Positions 43,280 through 53,619 of a DNA stretch of 58,561 nt are shown here, one piece after another. The DNA is from Phycisphaerales bacterium (GTDB lineage Bacteria > Planctomycetota > Phycisphaerae > Phycisphaerales > UBA1924): the NCBI GenBank assembly GCA_020847175.1, contig JADLCM010000043.1, positions 1-58,561 of the forward strand, read 5' to 3'. Each line of letters opens with the position of its first letter. Position 1 is the first letter of the stretch. The notes below the pieces were generated by a model. That model saw nothing but the letters and a program-made list of their open reading frames with translations, was not told the origin of the DNA and did no database searches. The translations under genes were made by a program, and so were the position numbers.

Positions 43280-44779
43280 ATGGCCCGAGTGCCGCGCCTG
43301 CTTCTCTGGCTGCTGCTCACGCTCGCCGTGCTGATCCCCGCCATCGACACCCTTACCCATCTTCGCGCTGCTGCCTTCCCCATCCCCACGTCGACCGACT
43401 TGGAGCGGCTCCTCCGCTCCCTCGTCTACGCGGGTGCGATCGCAACGCTCGGCACCCTCATCGCGATTCCCGCGTCCTGGCATCTCCGCGCCTGCCCCCG
43501 CGCCGCCTGGCCCGTTCTCCCCCTGCTTCTGCCCAACTACCTCATATACGCCGGGTGCCAGCGTCTCATCGCCCCCGGCACCGCGCTGGGAGACTTCCTC
43601 GCCCGGGGTCCGGCCACTGGCGAGAACTGGTGGCCTCTCGCGGCCGCGCGATCGCTCGCCGTGCTCGCCCTCGCGGCCTGGAGCTGGCCGCTCGCCTTCC
43701 TCGTGCTCCGCGAGTTCTTCGCCCGCCTCGATGACTCCATCCTCTCCGCGCTTCGCATGGATGCACCCCGGTTCGCGCGCGCCCGGGCGATCCTCCGGCT
43801 CGCCGCGCCGGGGCTTCTCGCGGGGGGGAGCACAGTCGCGCTGGTCACGCTCGGCTCGGCGATCCCGCTGCACCTTGCCCAGGTTGATTCCTACGCCCTC
43901 TCCCTCTGGACTCGTCTCTCCCTCGCCTCTCCGGCGGATCTTGCAGGCGTCTGGCTCGCGGCGTGGCCCTGCGCGCTCGTCGCGATCGTCGGCGCGTTCA
44001 TCCTTTCCGGTCACTTCGCCCTCCCGGCGGAACCGGCGCACCCAGCGACCCCTCGCCCGAGGCGCCGGCTGGCCCCGGTCTATCTCCTGACGCTCGTGGC
44101 GCCTCCTCTCGCGCTTCTGGTCTCCGAGCTCCACGGCCCCAGCGCCTTCCCGCGGTTCTGGCGCCTCCACGCCGACGCCCTTGCCAACTCCCTCCTCATC
44201 GCGAGTACGCTCGGACTCCTCGCGGCATTGGCCGCGTGCGCCGCGTGGGCGGCGTGCGCCTGGTCCTCGCGCCGCGGGCTGCGGCTCCTTCTTGTGCTCG
44301 CCCTGACCTGGGCGCTCCTGCCGGGCGTGCTCATCGGCCAGGCCTGGGCTTCGCTCTGCGTGCGCCCGTGGTTCCCCCTCGCCCTCGCGGACTCCCCCGT
44401 GCCCGCCATCCTGGCGCAGTGCGGCCGATTCCTGCCCGTCGCCCTCCTCGCGGGCATCGCGCTCGCCCGCGCCGATGCGCCGCTGCGCGACGTGCGCCGC
44501 CTCGATGATGCGTGTCGCCCGCGTGCCTTCCTCGCCGAGTTCCGGATGCTGGTCCCGGTTGCACTCGCGGCGGGGGCCGCCTGCTTCGCGCTCAGCCTTC
44601 ACGAGATCGAAGCCACCGTCATGGTGCAGCCCCCGGGGTATGACTCCCTCGCCCGGCGCATGCTCGAGATGCTGCACTACCAGCGCATGGAGATGCTCGC
44701 GACCGGCGTGCTTCTGGTTTCGTGCCTCGGGTGCCTGGCAACGGTGCCGATGTGCATCCGGGTGCGACGAGGCCGCTGA
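43280..44779 (+). CDS. ABC-transporter-permease-like protein (FbpB/ThiP type)
   Basis: 499 residues and about 12 hydrophobic segments in two similar halves, as in fused iron(III)/thiamine permeases. EAA-loop-like regions are RMDAPRFARARAILRLAAPGL (first half) and CRPRAFLAEFRMLVPVALAAG (second half), the sites that contact an ATPase. No ATP-binding or substrate-binding protein gene is in the window, so its partners are elsewhere or it is an orphan. The first gene of the plus-strand set leading to the NHL lipoprotein (36 nt on). Confidence 0.8.
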   Translation: MARVPRLLLWLLLTLAVLIPAIDTLTHLRAAAFPIPTSTDLERLLRSLVYAGAIATLGTLIAIPASWHLRACPRAAWPVLPLLLPNYLIYAGCQRLIAPGTALGDFLARGPATGENWWPLAAARSLAVLALAAWSWPLAFLVLREFFARLDDSILSALRMDAPRFARARAILRLAAPGLLAGGSTVALVTLGSAIPLHLAQVDSYALSLWTRLSLASPADLAGVWLAAWPCALVAIVGAFILSGHFALPAEPAHPATPRPRRRLAPVYLLTLVAPPLALLVSELHGPSAFPRFWRLHADALANSLLIASTLGLLAALAACAAWAACAWSSRRGLRLLLVLALTWALLPGVLIGQAWASLCVRPWFPLALADSPVPAILAQCGRFLPVALLAGIALARADAPLRDVRRLDDACRPRAFLAEFRMLVPVALAAGAACFALSLHEIEATVMVQPPGYDSLARRMLEMLHYQRMEMLATGVLLVSCLGCLATVPMCIRVRRGR

Positions 44780-44814
44780 ACCCCGCCGACCCGACGCCTG
44801 TATCATCCGCAGCG

Positions 44815-45939
44815 ATGCCCCGGCGCGTTCTGAGATCGCCGATCGTGTCGGCCTCACGGCCTCGGCGGGGCACGCGGCCCGCCGGTCGCGCCGCCGCGCG
44901 ACGCGGACCGGCTTCTCACGCGATCAGCGCCGGCATGCTGACCTCGGTCATCGCGGTCCTCCCCTGGCTCGCATCCTGCACAGATCGCGCCGCGAGCCGG
45001 CCCGGCGCCCCCCTCACCCCGCTCGTGACCTTCGGCGAACCCGGCACCCAGCCCGGCCAGTTCGCCTACCCCCGGGCCATGGACTTCGCCCTCGGCTCGC
45101 TTTGGGTGATCGACAAGACCTCGCGCATCCAGCGACTCGACCCCAGGACCGGCGCCTGCCTCGCCTCGTGGCGAACCCCGGCCATGGACCTCGGCAAGCC
45201 CACCGGCGTTACGGTCGAAGCCGACGGCGACGATGCCCTCATCTGGGTCGCTGACACGCACTACCACCGGGTGCTGCTCTACCGCCTCGCGCCCGGCGAA
45301 ACCGAAGCGTCGCTCGAATCCCAGTTCGGCTGCTTCGGGCGCGGGCCCGGCGAGTTCATCTACCCCACAGATGTCGCCATCCAGCGCGACCCGGCCACGG
45401 GCGCACTGCAACGCATCTACGTCTCCGAGTACGGCGGCAACGACCGCGTCAGCGTCTTCGGGCCCGGAGTCCTTCACGGCGAGCAGGACTTTCTCTTCGG
45501 CTTCACCGGCGCCGCCCCTTCCGCACGCGGCTTCGATCGCCCGCAATCTCTCGCCCTCTCTCCCCGTGAACTCATCGTTGCTGATGCCTGCAACCATCGC
45601 CTCGGCCGCTTCACCCCGGACGGCGACCTCATCGCCTGGATCGACCTCGCCGCTGAGGGTCAGCCCGGGCTCAACTACCCTTACGCCGTCATCCTCCTCG
45701 CCGATGGCTCTGCTCTCGTCTGCGAGTTCGGCGGCTCGCGCCTTCAGCGCATCGATCTCCGCACCGGCACGTCGATCGGTGTGTACGGATCGCCCGGGCG
45801 ACATGCGGGCGAACTCGCCAACCCGTGGGCCCTCACCCGCGACGGCGACACGTGCTACGTCCTCGACTCGGGCAACAGCCGTGTGATGGGCTTCCGCCTA
45901 CCGGTCCACCGCCTGGCGATCCGGGGCGACGGCCCATGA
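44815..45939 (+). CDS. NHL-repeat (six-bladed propeller) lipoprotein
   Basis: 374 residues. A long Arg-rich leader is followed by a hydrophobic stretch ending in WLASC, a good lipobox, so it should be a lipid-anchored exported protein; a start at ATG 44935 would give a conventional short signal. The rest is NHL repeats: GQFAYPRAMDFALGSLWVIDK, KPTGVTVEADGDDALIWVAD, GEFIYPTDVAIQR, RPQSLALSPRELIVADACN, LNYPYAVILLADGSALVCE and ELANPWALTRDGDTCYVLDS. Such propellers bind proteins or glycans. It overlaps the VWA gene by ATGA. Confidence 0.87.
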   Translation: MPRRVLRSPIVSASRPRRGTRPAGRAAARRGPASHAISAGMLTSVIAVLPWLASCTDRAASRPGAPLTPLVTFGEPGTQPGQFAYPRAMDFALGSLWVIDKTSRIQRLDPRTGACLASWRTPAMDLGKPTGVTVEADGDDALIWVADTHYHRVLLYRLAPGETEASLESQFGCFGRGPGEFIYPTDVAIQRDPATGALQRIYVSEYGGNDRVSVFGPGVLHGEQDFLFGFTGAAPSARGFDRPQSLALSPRELIVADACNHRLGRFTPDGDLIAWIDLAAEGQPGLNYPYAVILLADGSALVCEFGGSRLQRIDLRTGTSIGVYGSPGRHAGELANPWALTRDGDTCYVLDSGNSRVMGFRLPVHRLAIRGDGP

Positions 45940-48900
45940 CGCTCCTCTCCGCCCCCTCAGTCGCCGGCAGCATCGCCTCGGTCGTGCTGGGGCCGATCCA
46001 GTTTGACCGCCCGGCCTGGCTCTGGCTGCTCGTCCCATCCCTTGTATTTGTGATCTGGTGCGGCCGGCGCAGCCTCGCGGGCCTCGAAGGCTGGACGCGC
46101 TGGGGCGCCCTGGCGGCCCGCCTCGTCGTCGTCACGCTGCTGCTCGCCGTGGCCGCTGATCCCAGTTCACGCAAGCGCGCCGAACATGTTTCGGTCACGA
46201 TCCTCGCCGACGCCAGCCGCAGCATCCCCGCCTCGGTCCAGGAGGCCGTCGATCGCTTCGCCGAGTCCGCCGCCGAGCAGGGACGCCGGCGCGGCGATCG
46301 CCTGGGGGTCATCACCGCCGCCGAAGATGCCTTCGTGCAGGCGCTCCCCAGCGAGCGCAACACGACCGTCGAGCGCCGCTTCACCGGAGGGGCTGACGGC
46401 ACCGACCTCGCGGCGGGCGTGCGCCTCGCCCTGGCCGTGAGCCCCAAGGACGCCGCCCCGCGCCTGGTGATCGCCTCCGACGGCAACGAGACGTCGGGAA
46501 GCCTGCTCGAGGCCGCCCGCGCCGCCGCGGCCCAGGGCGTGCCCATCGATGTGATCCCCCTCCGCTACCGCTACCCCGCCGAAGTCATCGTCGATCGCAT
46601 CATCGTCCCCGCGAGCGCCCGCGAAGGGCAGACAATCAACATCCGCATCGCCCTGACCGCCACCCGCGCGACCGAGGGCACGCTCCTGCTCAAGATCAAC
46701 GATGAGCTTGTTGACCTCGACCCGGACGCCCCCGGCATGGGCGCTCGCGTCAGCCTCGTCGAAGGGCTCAATCTGCACGCCGCGTCGGTCGACGCCGGCG
46801 AGAGCGGCTCCAAGCGCTTCGAGGCCACCTTCGAGCCGGACGCGCGCGCGGGACGCCCCGTCGGCGACGAGATCGCCGAGAACAACCGCGCACTTGGCGT
46901 CACGTTCGTCTCGGGTGAGGGCCGCATCCTGCTCGTCCGCCCCCCCTCCGCCGAGGGCGAGGCCGAAGCTGCGCCCCTGCTCGATGCGCTCGCCGATGCA
47001 CGCCTCGACCCGCGCGTCATCCGCCCGGACACTTTCCCGGTCGAACTCAGCGAACTCGCCGGGTACGACGCCCTCATCCTCCTCAACCAGGAAGCCGGCG
47101 ATTTCTCCCTCGCCCAGCAGCAGATCATCGCCCAGTACGTCCACGACATCGGCGGCGGGCTCATCGTGATCGGCGGGCCCCAGTCCTTCGGCGCGGGCGG
47201 GTGGATCGGTTCGCCCCTCGCCGACGCGCTCCCCGTCAAGCTCGACCCTCCGCAGCGCAAGGACATGCCCCGGGGCGCGCTCGTGCTCATCATGCACTCC
47301 ATCGAGATGCCCCAGGGCGTCTACTACGGGCGGCGCACCGCCGAAGCCGCTGTCAATGTCCTCGCGCCCCAGGACCTCGCGGGCATCATCGAGTACCGGG
47401 GACTCGGAGGCCCCGGCGCCGAGTGGGTTCACCCCCTCTCCGCCGTGGGCGACAAGGGCGCCATCCGACGCGCGATCGGCGGCCTCGCCTTCGGCGACAT
47501 GCCGAGTTTCGATCCCAGCCTCCGCCTCGCCCTCGAGGGCCTGCGCGCCGCCGACGCCGGGCAGAAGCACGCGATCATCATCTCCGACGGTGATCCCTCG
47601 CTCACGCCGGCGCTGCTGCGCGACTTCGCCGAGGCGCGCATCACGATCTCCACCGTCGGCGTGAACCCGCACTCGCCCGGCGATCTCGCCACGCTCGCGA
47701 ACGTCGCGCAAGCGACCGGCGGGCGGTTCTGGAACATCCCCAACGCCCAGATCGCGTCCATCCCGGAGATCTTCGTCAAGGAAGCCCGCGTCGTCCGGCG
47801 CTCGCTCATCTGGGAAGGCGACCCCCTCGCCCCGGAACTCCAGCTCACAGGCTCGGATGCGCTCCGCGGCATCGATGCGCTGCCTTCGATCACGGGCTAC
47901 GTCGTGACGGCGGACCGCGAAGGTCTCAGCCGCGTGCTCGCCCGCGTCGGCAAGGAGAACGACCCCCTGGCCGCTGAGTGGCAGCACGGCCTCGGGCGCG
48001 TCTTTGTGTTTACCAGCGACACGGGCGTGCGCTGGGCCCGCGCGTGGCCTGCGCAGGCCATGTACCGCCCGTTCTGGGACCGCGCCATCCGCTGGGCCAT
48101 GCGCCCCACGGGCTCCAACAACCTGCGCATCGCCACCGAAGACCGGGGCGACGAAACGCTCATCACCGTCGAAGCCCTCGACGCCTCCGGAAACCTGCTC
48201 GGCGCCGGACTTCTCTCGGGCGCGCTCGCCCGCCCTGACGGCACAAGTTCCCCCCTCTCCCTCCGCCAGGTCGGGCCGGGGCGCTGGGAGGGCACCATCC
48301 GCAGCGCCGACCCCGGCACCTACGTGCTGGGCGTCAATCTCCTCGCCCCCGGGGCCGAGGGCGCCGAACCGATCCGCGCCGCCGCCCAGGCCGCGGTCAC
48401 GCGCCCCTTCGCCGACGAGTTCCGCGCCCTTGAAGACAACACCGCGCTGCTCCGCCAGGTCGCGGCCCAGACCGGCGGGCGCGTGCTCTTCGAGGTCGGC
48501 CTTGACCGGGGTGAGGTGCGCCTCGCGGGCGACCCCGCCAAGACCGATCTCTTCACCCGCGACGGCATCACCATGCCCGTCGCCACGCGCTCCATCTGGC
48601 AGACCCTCGCGATCGTCGCCCTCGCGCTCTTCATCCTGGATGTCGCGATCCGACGCGTCCGCCTCGAACCCCGCGCGGCGCTCGCCTATGTTCGGCGCGT
48701 CCTCTCCCGCGCCCCCGAAAGGGCCGGCGCCCGCCTCGATGCCCTGTCGTCCGTCCGTGCGAAGGCGCGCTCACGGCTTGACCAGCGCGCCCAGGCCAAC
48801 CCCGGCGCCGAGCGTTCCGGCCCCTCGGCCTCCATCCCGCCGCCCGGCGATGTACCTGACCCCGCACTCGCTGCTCGCAAGTACGAACCCGCCCCCGGCC

Positions 48901-49064
48901 CCCCTCGTCCAGCACCCGATCGCGCCCCCGGCGCGCCCGGGCCGGACCGGTCCAAGCCCAGGCCCGGCTCGGAGGCCGAGCCCGAGTCCGGCCTCTCGCG
49001 TCTGCGCGCGGCCAAACGCCGCGCCCAGGAAGAAATGAACGACGACCATCCCCCCGCGCCCTAG
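45936..49064 (+). CDS. Large membrane protein with VWA and glutamine-amidotransferase-like domains
   Basis: 1042 residues. Two N-terminal TM helices (~25-42 and ~58-75) precede a VWA domain whose MIDAS begins DASRS (D-x-S-x-S) at ~90. A flavodoxin-like/GATase-1-like region follows at ~360-440 (YDALILLNQEAGDFSLAQQQ and GGLIVIGGPQSFGAGGW), then a second VWA-like segment (KHAIIISDGDPSLTPALLRD), beta domains and a final TM (~885-905). The last ~140 residues are Pro/Ala/Arg-rich and disordered, probably cytoplasmic. This BatA/GATase-type architecture is usual for MoxR-linked complexes. Co-translated with the NHL lipoprotein; MoxR is 9 nt downstream. Confidence 0.9.
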   Translation: MTLLSAPSVAGSIASVVLGPIQFDRPAWLWLLVPSLVFVIWCGRRSLAGLEGWTRWGALAARLVVVTLLLAVAADPSSRKRAEHVSVTILADASRSIPASVQEAVDRFAESAAEQGRRRGDRLGVITAAEDAFVQALPSERNTTVERRFTGGADGTDLAAGVRLALAVSPKDAAPRLVIASDGNETSGSLLEAARAAAAQGVPIDVIPLRYRYPAEVIVDRIIVPASAREGQTINIRIALTATRATEGTLLLKINDELVDLDPDAPGMGARVSLVEGLNLHAASVDAGESGSKRFEATFEPDARAGRPVGDEIAENNRALGVTFVSGEGRILLVRPPSAEGEAEAAPLLDALADARLDPRVIRPDTFPVELSELAGYDALILLNQEAGDFSLAQQQIIAQYVHDIGGGLIVIGGPQSFGAGGWIGSPLADALPVKLDPPQRKDMPRGALVLIMHSIEMPQGVYYGRRTAEAAVNVLAPQDLAGIIEYRGLGGPGAEWVHPLSAVGDKGAIRRAIGGLAFGDMPSFDPSLRLALEGLRAADAGQKHAIIISDGDPSLTPALLRDFAEARITISTVGVNPHSPGDLATLANVAQATGGRFWNIPNAQIASIPEIFVKEARVVRRSLIWEGDPLAPELQLTGSDALRGIDALPSITGYVVTADREGLSRVLARVGKENDPLAAEWQHGLGRVFVFTSDTGVRWARAWPAQAMYRPFWDRAIRWAMRPTGSNNLRIATEDRGDETLITVEALDASGNLLGAGLLSGALARPDGTSSPLSLRQVGPGRWEGTIRSADPGTYVLGVNLLAPGAEGAEPIRAAAQAAVTRPFADEFRALEDNTALLRQVAAQTGGRVLFEVGLDRGEVRLAGDPAKTDLFTRDGITMPVATRSIWQTLAIVALALFILDVAIRRVRLEPRAALAYVRRVLSRAPERAGARLDALSSVRAKARSRLDQRAQANPGAERSGPSASIPPPGDVPDPALAARKYEPAPGPPRPAPDRAPGAPGPDRSKPRPGSEAEPESGLSRLRAAKRRAQEEMNDDHPPAP

Positions 49065-49073
49065 GAGACACCC

Positions 49074-50140
<1,067 letters not shown>

Positions 50141-50144
<4 letters not shown>

Positions 50145-50188
50145 ACCCGCGTCCCAACACCCCAGTCCCCAAAGCCGGGTGCTCATGA
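50141..50188 (+). pseudogene. 15-codon ORF at the position of a DUF58 gene
   Basis: An ATG in ATGA overlap with the moxR stop opens 15 codons (MNPRPNTPVPKAGCS) and then stops. MoxR genes are typically followed, with just this overlap, by a DUF58 gene. The ORF may be a decayed or interrupted DUF58 start, or chance. No DUF58 motif follows. Confidence 0.3.
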
Positions 50189-50652
50189 CCCGTTGGGCGC
50201 CCGGGCGGGTGGGCCGACGATTCGCCTGAGATCCCTTCCCGTGCGGGCGGCGCAGACGGAGCGCACGACGATGCCCCAAGCGGCATCATCGTGGCACGGA
50301 CAGACGGTCGTGGCACCATTCGCCCGCGAACACCTGTCTGGTCCTCGTGCCGCCGATCTCCGGTCCCTTGGAGATCGGTGTCCCCGACAGGGGCAACTGC
50401 CGCTGACACACGGCACCGAACGCCGGAGGAACCGGCGATCGGTGGCACGGGGGGAGGGTGCGGGAGATGGGCAGGTTCACTTGTCCGGAGCCGTTTTTCC
50501 GCCGATGTCGAGTTGTACGAGCCGGCCTGCCGCGAGGCGGCCGACCGGGAAGGATCACGGGACGGAGTCCTACACTCCTGACGTTTGGCAACCCCGGCCC
50601 CGGATCTCGTGCGAGACGGGGAGGGTTCGCACGGATTCGGAAGAGGGGCAAC
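50189..50652. other. Structured gene-free intergenic region
   Basis: 464 nt with no convincing ORF on either strand. It holds two strong hairpins (50353-50378 and 50414-50444), a smaller CCCC-GACA-GGGG hairpin near 50382-50393, and a repeated GTGGCAC motif at 50290, 50306 and 50442. This could be a structured leader for the gene at 50653, a small RNA, or degraded sequence after moxR. Confidence 0.5.
50353..50444. ncRNA. Candidate structured RNA (two adjacent hairpins)
   Basis: CCGATCTCC-N8-GGAGATCGG (50353-50378) is a perfect 9-bp stem. Thirty-five nt later CACCGA-A-CGCCGG-AGGAA-CCGGCG-A-TCGGTG (50414-50444) is a 6+6-bp stem with one symmetric A/A mismatch, and its loop contains AGGA. Two regular stems in a noncoding stretch suggest a transcribed element, but both strands fold equally, so strand and identity are open. 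Confidence 0.35.
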
Positions 50653-51060
50653 ATGATGGACGCGAGAGCCATCAAGCAGTACGCCGGCAAGCACCCGCAT
50701 GGTGTTCGTATTCGGATGATTGATGGCACCGCGTACGACGTCTCGCACCGGGACTTCGTCTGGTTCTTTCCGGGCTTCGGCGAGGGCGAACGCGCCGTTG
50801 CTTCTCGCTGGGCCACGCACTTCTTTGTCGCCGATGCCGCGAGCGAAGACGGTCCGGTCGTCAGCGCCATGCTCGTCAAAGATGTTGCACCCAGGCCCTC
50901 CAACGGCAACGGCCACAAGAAGCGCTCCACACGCTCTCGCAAGTACGCCGGCGCGGACCCGCGCCGCCCGGCCCACAGGAACAGATCATGCCCATCGAAG
51001 TCACCATGCCACGCCTCTCCGACACCATGGAGCGCGGCACCGTCGTCAAGTGGAACGTGA
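50653..51060 (+). CDS. Small conserved-looking protein upstream of the E2 gene
   Basis: Up to 135 residues from an ATG-ATG start (50653/50656) with GAGGGG about 7 nt upstream. The first ~75 residues are well formed (ARAIKQYAGKHPHGVRIRMI, then DGTAYDVSHRDFVWFFP), like short planctomycete proteins that read 'pFrPf-i-l-DG--y-V-H-df'. The tail is basic (HKKRSTRSRKY). The last ~24 codons overlap the start of the E2 gene and look like a Ser/Pro-rich shadow of it, so the true end may be earlier or the frame altered by an indel. Function unknown. Confidence 0.65.
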   Translation: MMDARAIKQYAGKHPHGVRIRMIDGTAYDVSHRDFVWFFPGFGEGERAVASRWATHFFVADAASEDGPVVSAMLVKDVAPRPSNGNGHKKRSTRSRKYAGADPRRPAHRNRSCPSKSPCHASPTPWSAAPSSSGT

Positions 51061-52298
51061 AGCCCGGCGACAAGGTGTCGCAGGGCCAGGTGCTCGCCGA
51101 CATCGAGACCGACAAGGCCACGATGGAGCTCCAGAGTTTCGACAACGGCACGGTGGCCGCACTCACGGCCCCGGAGGGAACGCAGGTCGGCGTGGGCTCG
51201 GTGATCCTCGTGCTCGCCAAAGAGGGTGAAGACTGGAAGAGCATTGGAGCGACGGGCGCACGGAGCGCTCCGGTCCGGGCCGCGGCCGCCGGCGCGCCGA
51301 GCCCCGCCGGAACTTCCGCGGCGTCCGGCGGCACGGCGGTGCTTGATCGGCCCGCCTCAGGCGCCAACGGGGCGCACGCGGGCGCGCCCGCCCACGATGG
51401 CGCCGACCGCGTCTTCGCCTCGCCCCTGGCTCGGAAGATCGCCGCCGCCGAGGGCGTCAATCTCTCGCGGGTGCAGGGAAGCGGCCCGAGCGGGCGGATC
51501 ATCCGGCGCGATGTGGAGGCCGCGCTCGCCGCGGGCGGAGTCACCGCCGCCGGCGCCCCCTCAGGTGCGAAGCCCGCGCCGACTCTGGAAGCAAAGACTG
51601 TGGCGCTCTCCGCCATGCGGGGCGTCATCGCCCGGCGCCTCGTCGAGAGCACGACGACCATCCCCCACTACCAGGTGACCGTCGAGGTCGACATGGATGC
51701 TCTCATGGCGCTCCGCGGGCAGCTCAACGAGCAGCTCGCGGGTCAGGGCGTCAAACTCAGCGTCAATGACTTCCTCGTGCGGGCCTGCGCGGTCGCGATG
51801 AACGAGCACCCCTTCATCAACAGCCGGTGGGTGCAGAGGGGCAGCGAGGTCGCCATCGACCTCGTCGAACGCGTAAATGTCGGCATCGCCATCAGCCTGC
51901 CGCAGGAGCGGGGCGGCGGTCTGGTCGTGGGCACCGTGCGCGACGCCGACCGCGTCGGGCTCCGGGCGATCAGCGCCGAGAGCAAGCGCCTCGCCGAGAA
52001 GGCACGCACCAGGGGCCTGAGCGTCGAGGAGATGAGCGACAGCACGTTCACGATCTCCAACCTCGGCATGTTCGGCGTGAGCCACTTCACCGCGATCATC
52101 AACCCCCCCAACGTGGCCATCCTCGCCGTCGGGGCGGCGATCCAGCGCCCGGTCGTCAAGGGCGGCGCCGTTGTGACGGGCTATGTCATGAGCATGACCA
52201 TGAGCAGCGACCACCGGGTCATCGACGGCGCCATGGCCGCGGCCTACCTCGCCACCGTGCGCGACCTGCTGGAGAAGCCCGCCACGCTGCTGGTGTGA
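50988..52298 (+). CDS. Dihydrolipoamide acyltransferase (E2) of a 2-oxoacid dehydrogenase complex
   Basis: 436 residues in the classic order: one lipoyl domain at 1-80 (ADIETDKATMEL, lipoyl lysine K43), an Ala/Gly linker, the E1/E3-binding domain at ~143-178 (FASPLARKIAAAEGVNLSRV then SGPSGRIIRRDV) and the catalytic domain to the end with SSDHRVIDG (His409, Asp413). It transfers acyl groups from lipoamide to CoA at the core of pyruvate or branched-chain dehydrogenase complexes. Pyruvate is likely but not provable from sequence. No E1 or E3 gene is adjacent. The gene starts inside the preceding small ORF. Confidence 0.95.
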   Translation: MPIEVTMPRLSDTMERGTVVKWNVKPGDKVSQGQVLADIETDKATMELQSFDNGTVAALTAPEGTQVGVGSVILVLAKEGEDWKSIGATGARSAPVRAAAAGAPSPAGTSAASGGTAVLDRPASGANGAHAGAPAHDGADRVFASPLARKIAAAEGVNLSRVQGSGPSGRIIRRDVEAALAAGGVTAAGAPSGAKPAPTLEAKTVALSAMRGVIARRLVESTTTIPHYQVTVEVDMDALMALRGQLNEQLAGQGVKLSVNDFLVRACAVAMNEHPFINSRWVQRGSEVAIDLVERVNVGIAISLPQERGGGLVVGTVRDADRVGLRAISAESKRLAEKARTRGLSVEEMSDSTFTISNLGMFGVSHFTAIINPPNVAILAVGAAIQRPVVKGGAVVTGYVMSMTMSSDHRVIDGAMAAAYLATVRDLLEKPATLLV

Positions 52299-52376
52299 GC
52301 CTTTGCGATCTACGCCACGAGCGCTCGGGTGTGACGAGCCGGTGACAAACCGGAGGGCCCGCCGCGCATCCAATGC

Positions 52377-52394
52377 CCGGGGCGCACGCCCCGG
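52377..52394 (+). terminator. GC hairpin between E2 and serpin-like genes
   Basis: CCGGGGC-GCAC-GCCCCGG forms a 7-bp stem with a 4-nt loop, 78 nt after the E2 stop and 16 nt before the next ATG. There is no T-tract. It may be a terminator or a 5' leader hairpin close to the ribosome-binding region of the next gene. Confidence 0.4.
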
Positions 52395-52409
52395 AACCCG
52401 GGGGGACGC

Positions 52410-53534
52410 ATGAAGACCTGGCTGCCGTTCGTGTTCACCGCGGCCATGCTTGTCGGGGCCTGCGGGCAGCCCCAGCCGGGGCGCGGCACCCACGCCGACC
52501 GCCTCGGCGAGGCCGACCTTGTGATACGGGATGCGGATCAGGAGCTGACCACCTCGCGGGTGGCCGCATCGCTCTCCGAGCCTGTGCGGGCGGGACAGAG
52601 CCTGCTCTGGTGCTCCACGCTCCAGCTCGCCTTTGACGCACTGGAGACTGAACTCGGCCCTCCGCTGCGCGTGGAACCCGCCACCCCGGCGGTCCAGGCG
52701 CTGATCGATGCGGCGCCCGCCGCGCAGAGCCTGAATAGCGCCAGCTACGTCGCGCTCGCGGGCTTCGGACGGGACGACATCATCACGAAGATTCACACGG
52801 CCCTCGAAGAGACCTTCGGCGGGGCGGCCTCACCCACCATGATCCCGCAGAGCGTCGGGCCCGACGACATCCTCGCCTATGCCTACCTCTTCAAAGACCT
52901 TTCGTTCGAGTGGCCCCTGCTGCGCGCCGAATGGGGGCTCGACTTCCTGGGCACGCCCGTGGCCCAGTTCGGATTCTGGACTGACCACGACGCCCGGGAC
53001 GAACACCGCGCGGAGCGCGTGGGCCAGATCAAGGTGCTGCACTACGCGGACCGCGAGAACTGGTCCATCGAGATCGCGACCAAGGCCGCCGATGACCGGC
53101 TGATCATCGCCCGCGCCGCCGGCGCGCCGGAGGGATCGCTCGGCGACACGGTACGTCATGTGCTGGAACGGGCCGAGACCGATCCGCCCGCCTACACGAA
53201 GATCGGTTCGGATGAGGATGTGCGCATCCCCGTGATGAACTTCGATGTCACCCGCTCGTTCTCCGAGCTTGTCGGCCCCACGCTGACGGGCACCAAGACC
53301 GGCGGCCCCGTGGTCGAGGCGCTCCAGAACATCCGGTTCCGCCTCGATGAGAAGGGCGCAGTGCTCAAGAGCGAGGCCCGGATCGGCGCCAAGGCCGCGG
53401 CCCCGCCCGAGGAAGAACGCGAGTTCATCTGCGACGGCCCGTTCTTCGTGCTGATGATGCGCGCCGGGGCGTCCGAGCCCTATTTCGTCGGGTCCTTCGC
53501 CACCCCTGAACTGCTCGTCCCATTCGAGAAGTAG
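52410..53534 (+). CDS. Serpin-like lipoprotein
   Basis: 374 residues. The signal ends in LVGAC, a textbook lipobox, so the protein should be lipid-anchored outside the cytoplasm. The rest follows serpins in order: SLLWCSTLQLAFDAL (helix B region), ILAYAYLFKDLSFEWPL (like the 'N-A-x-Y-F-K-G-x-W' strand), KVLHYADRENWSIEIATKAA, VRIPVMNFDVTRSFSELVG (like 'v-x-l-P-k-F'), then RLDEKGAVLKSEARIG near the hinge and FICDGPFFVLMMRAGASEPY with FVGSF at the end ('dhPFlf-I ... ilFmG'). The hinge lacks the run of small residues expected in inhibitory serpins, so it may be non-inhibitory. Recognition is by eye. Confidence 0.6.
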   Translation: MKTWLPFVFTAAMLVGACGQPQPGRGTHADRLGEADLVIRDADQELTTSRVAASLSEPVRAGQSLLWCSTLQLAFDALETELGPPLRVEPATPAVQALIDAAPAAQSLNSASYVALAGFGRDDIITKIHTALEETFGGAASPTMIPQSVGPDDILAYAYLFKDLSFEWPLLRAEWGLDFLGTPVAQFGFWTDHDARDEHRAERVGQIKVLHYADRENWSIEIATKAADDRLIIARAAGAPEGSLGDTVRHVLERAETDPPAYTKIGSDEDVRIPVMNFDVTRSFSELVGPTLTGTKTGGPVVEALQNIRFRLDEKGAVLKSEARIGAKAAAPPEEEREFICDGPFFVLMMRAGASEPYFVGSFATPELLVPFEK

Positions 53535-53619
53535 CCTTCGGCCTCGTGCACCCGCGCGCGGAACCCGTGCCGCCAAGACCCGGTCCCTCCGGTCTTCGAC
53601 GCTGCCCCCGCTGCAACTC

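Noticed and set aside
43169..44857. Upstream extension of accB to a 716-residue protein
   Set aside because: AccB has a standard N-terminus at 43168 with a ribosome-binding site; the extension is the antisense of the ABC permease gene.
46167..47987. 606-codon minus-strand frame opposite the VWA protein
   Set aside because: Antisense, Glu/Gly/Asp-rich and without motifs; the plus strand has MIDAS and GATase-like sequences.
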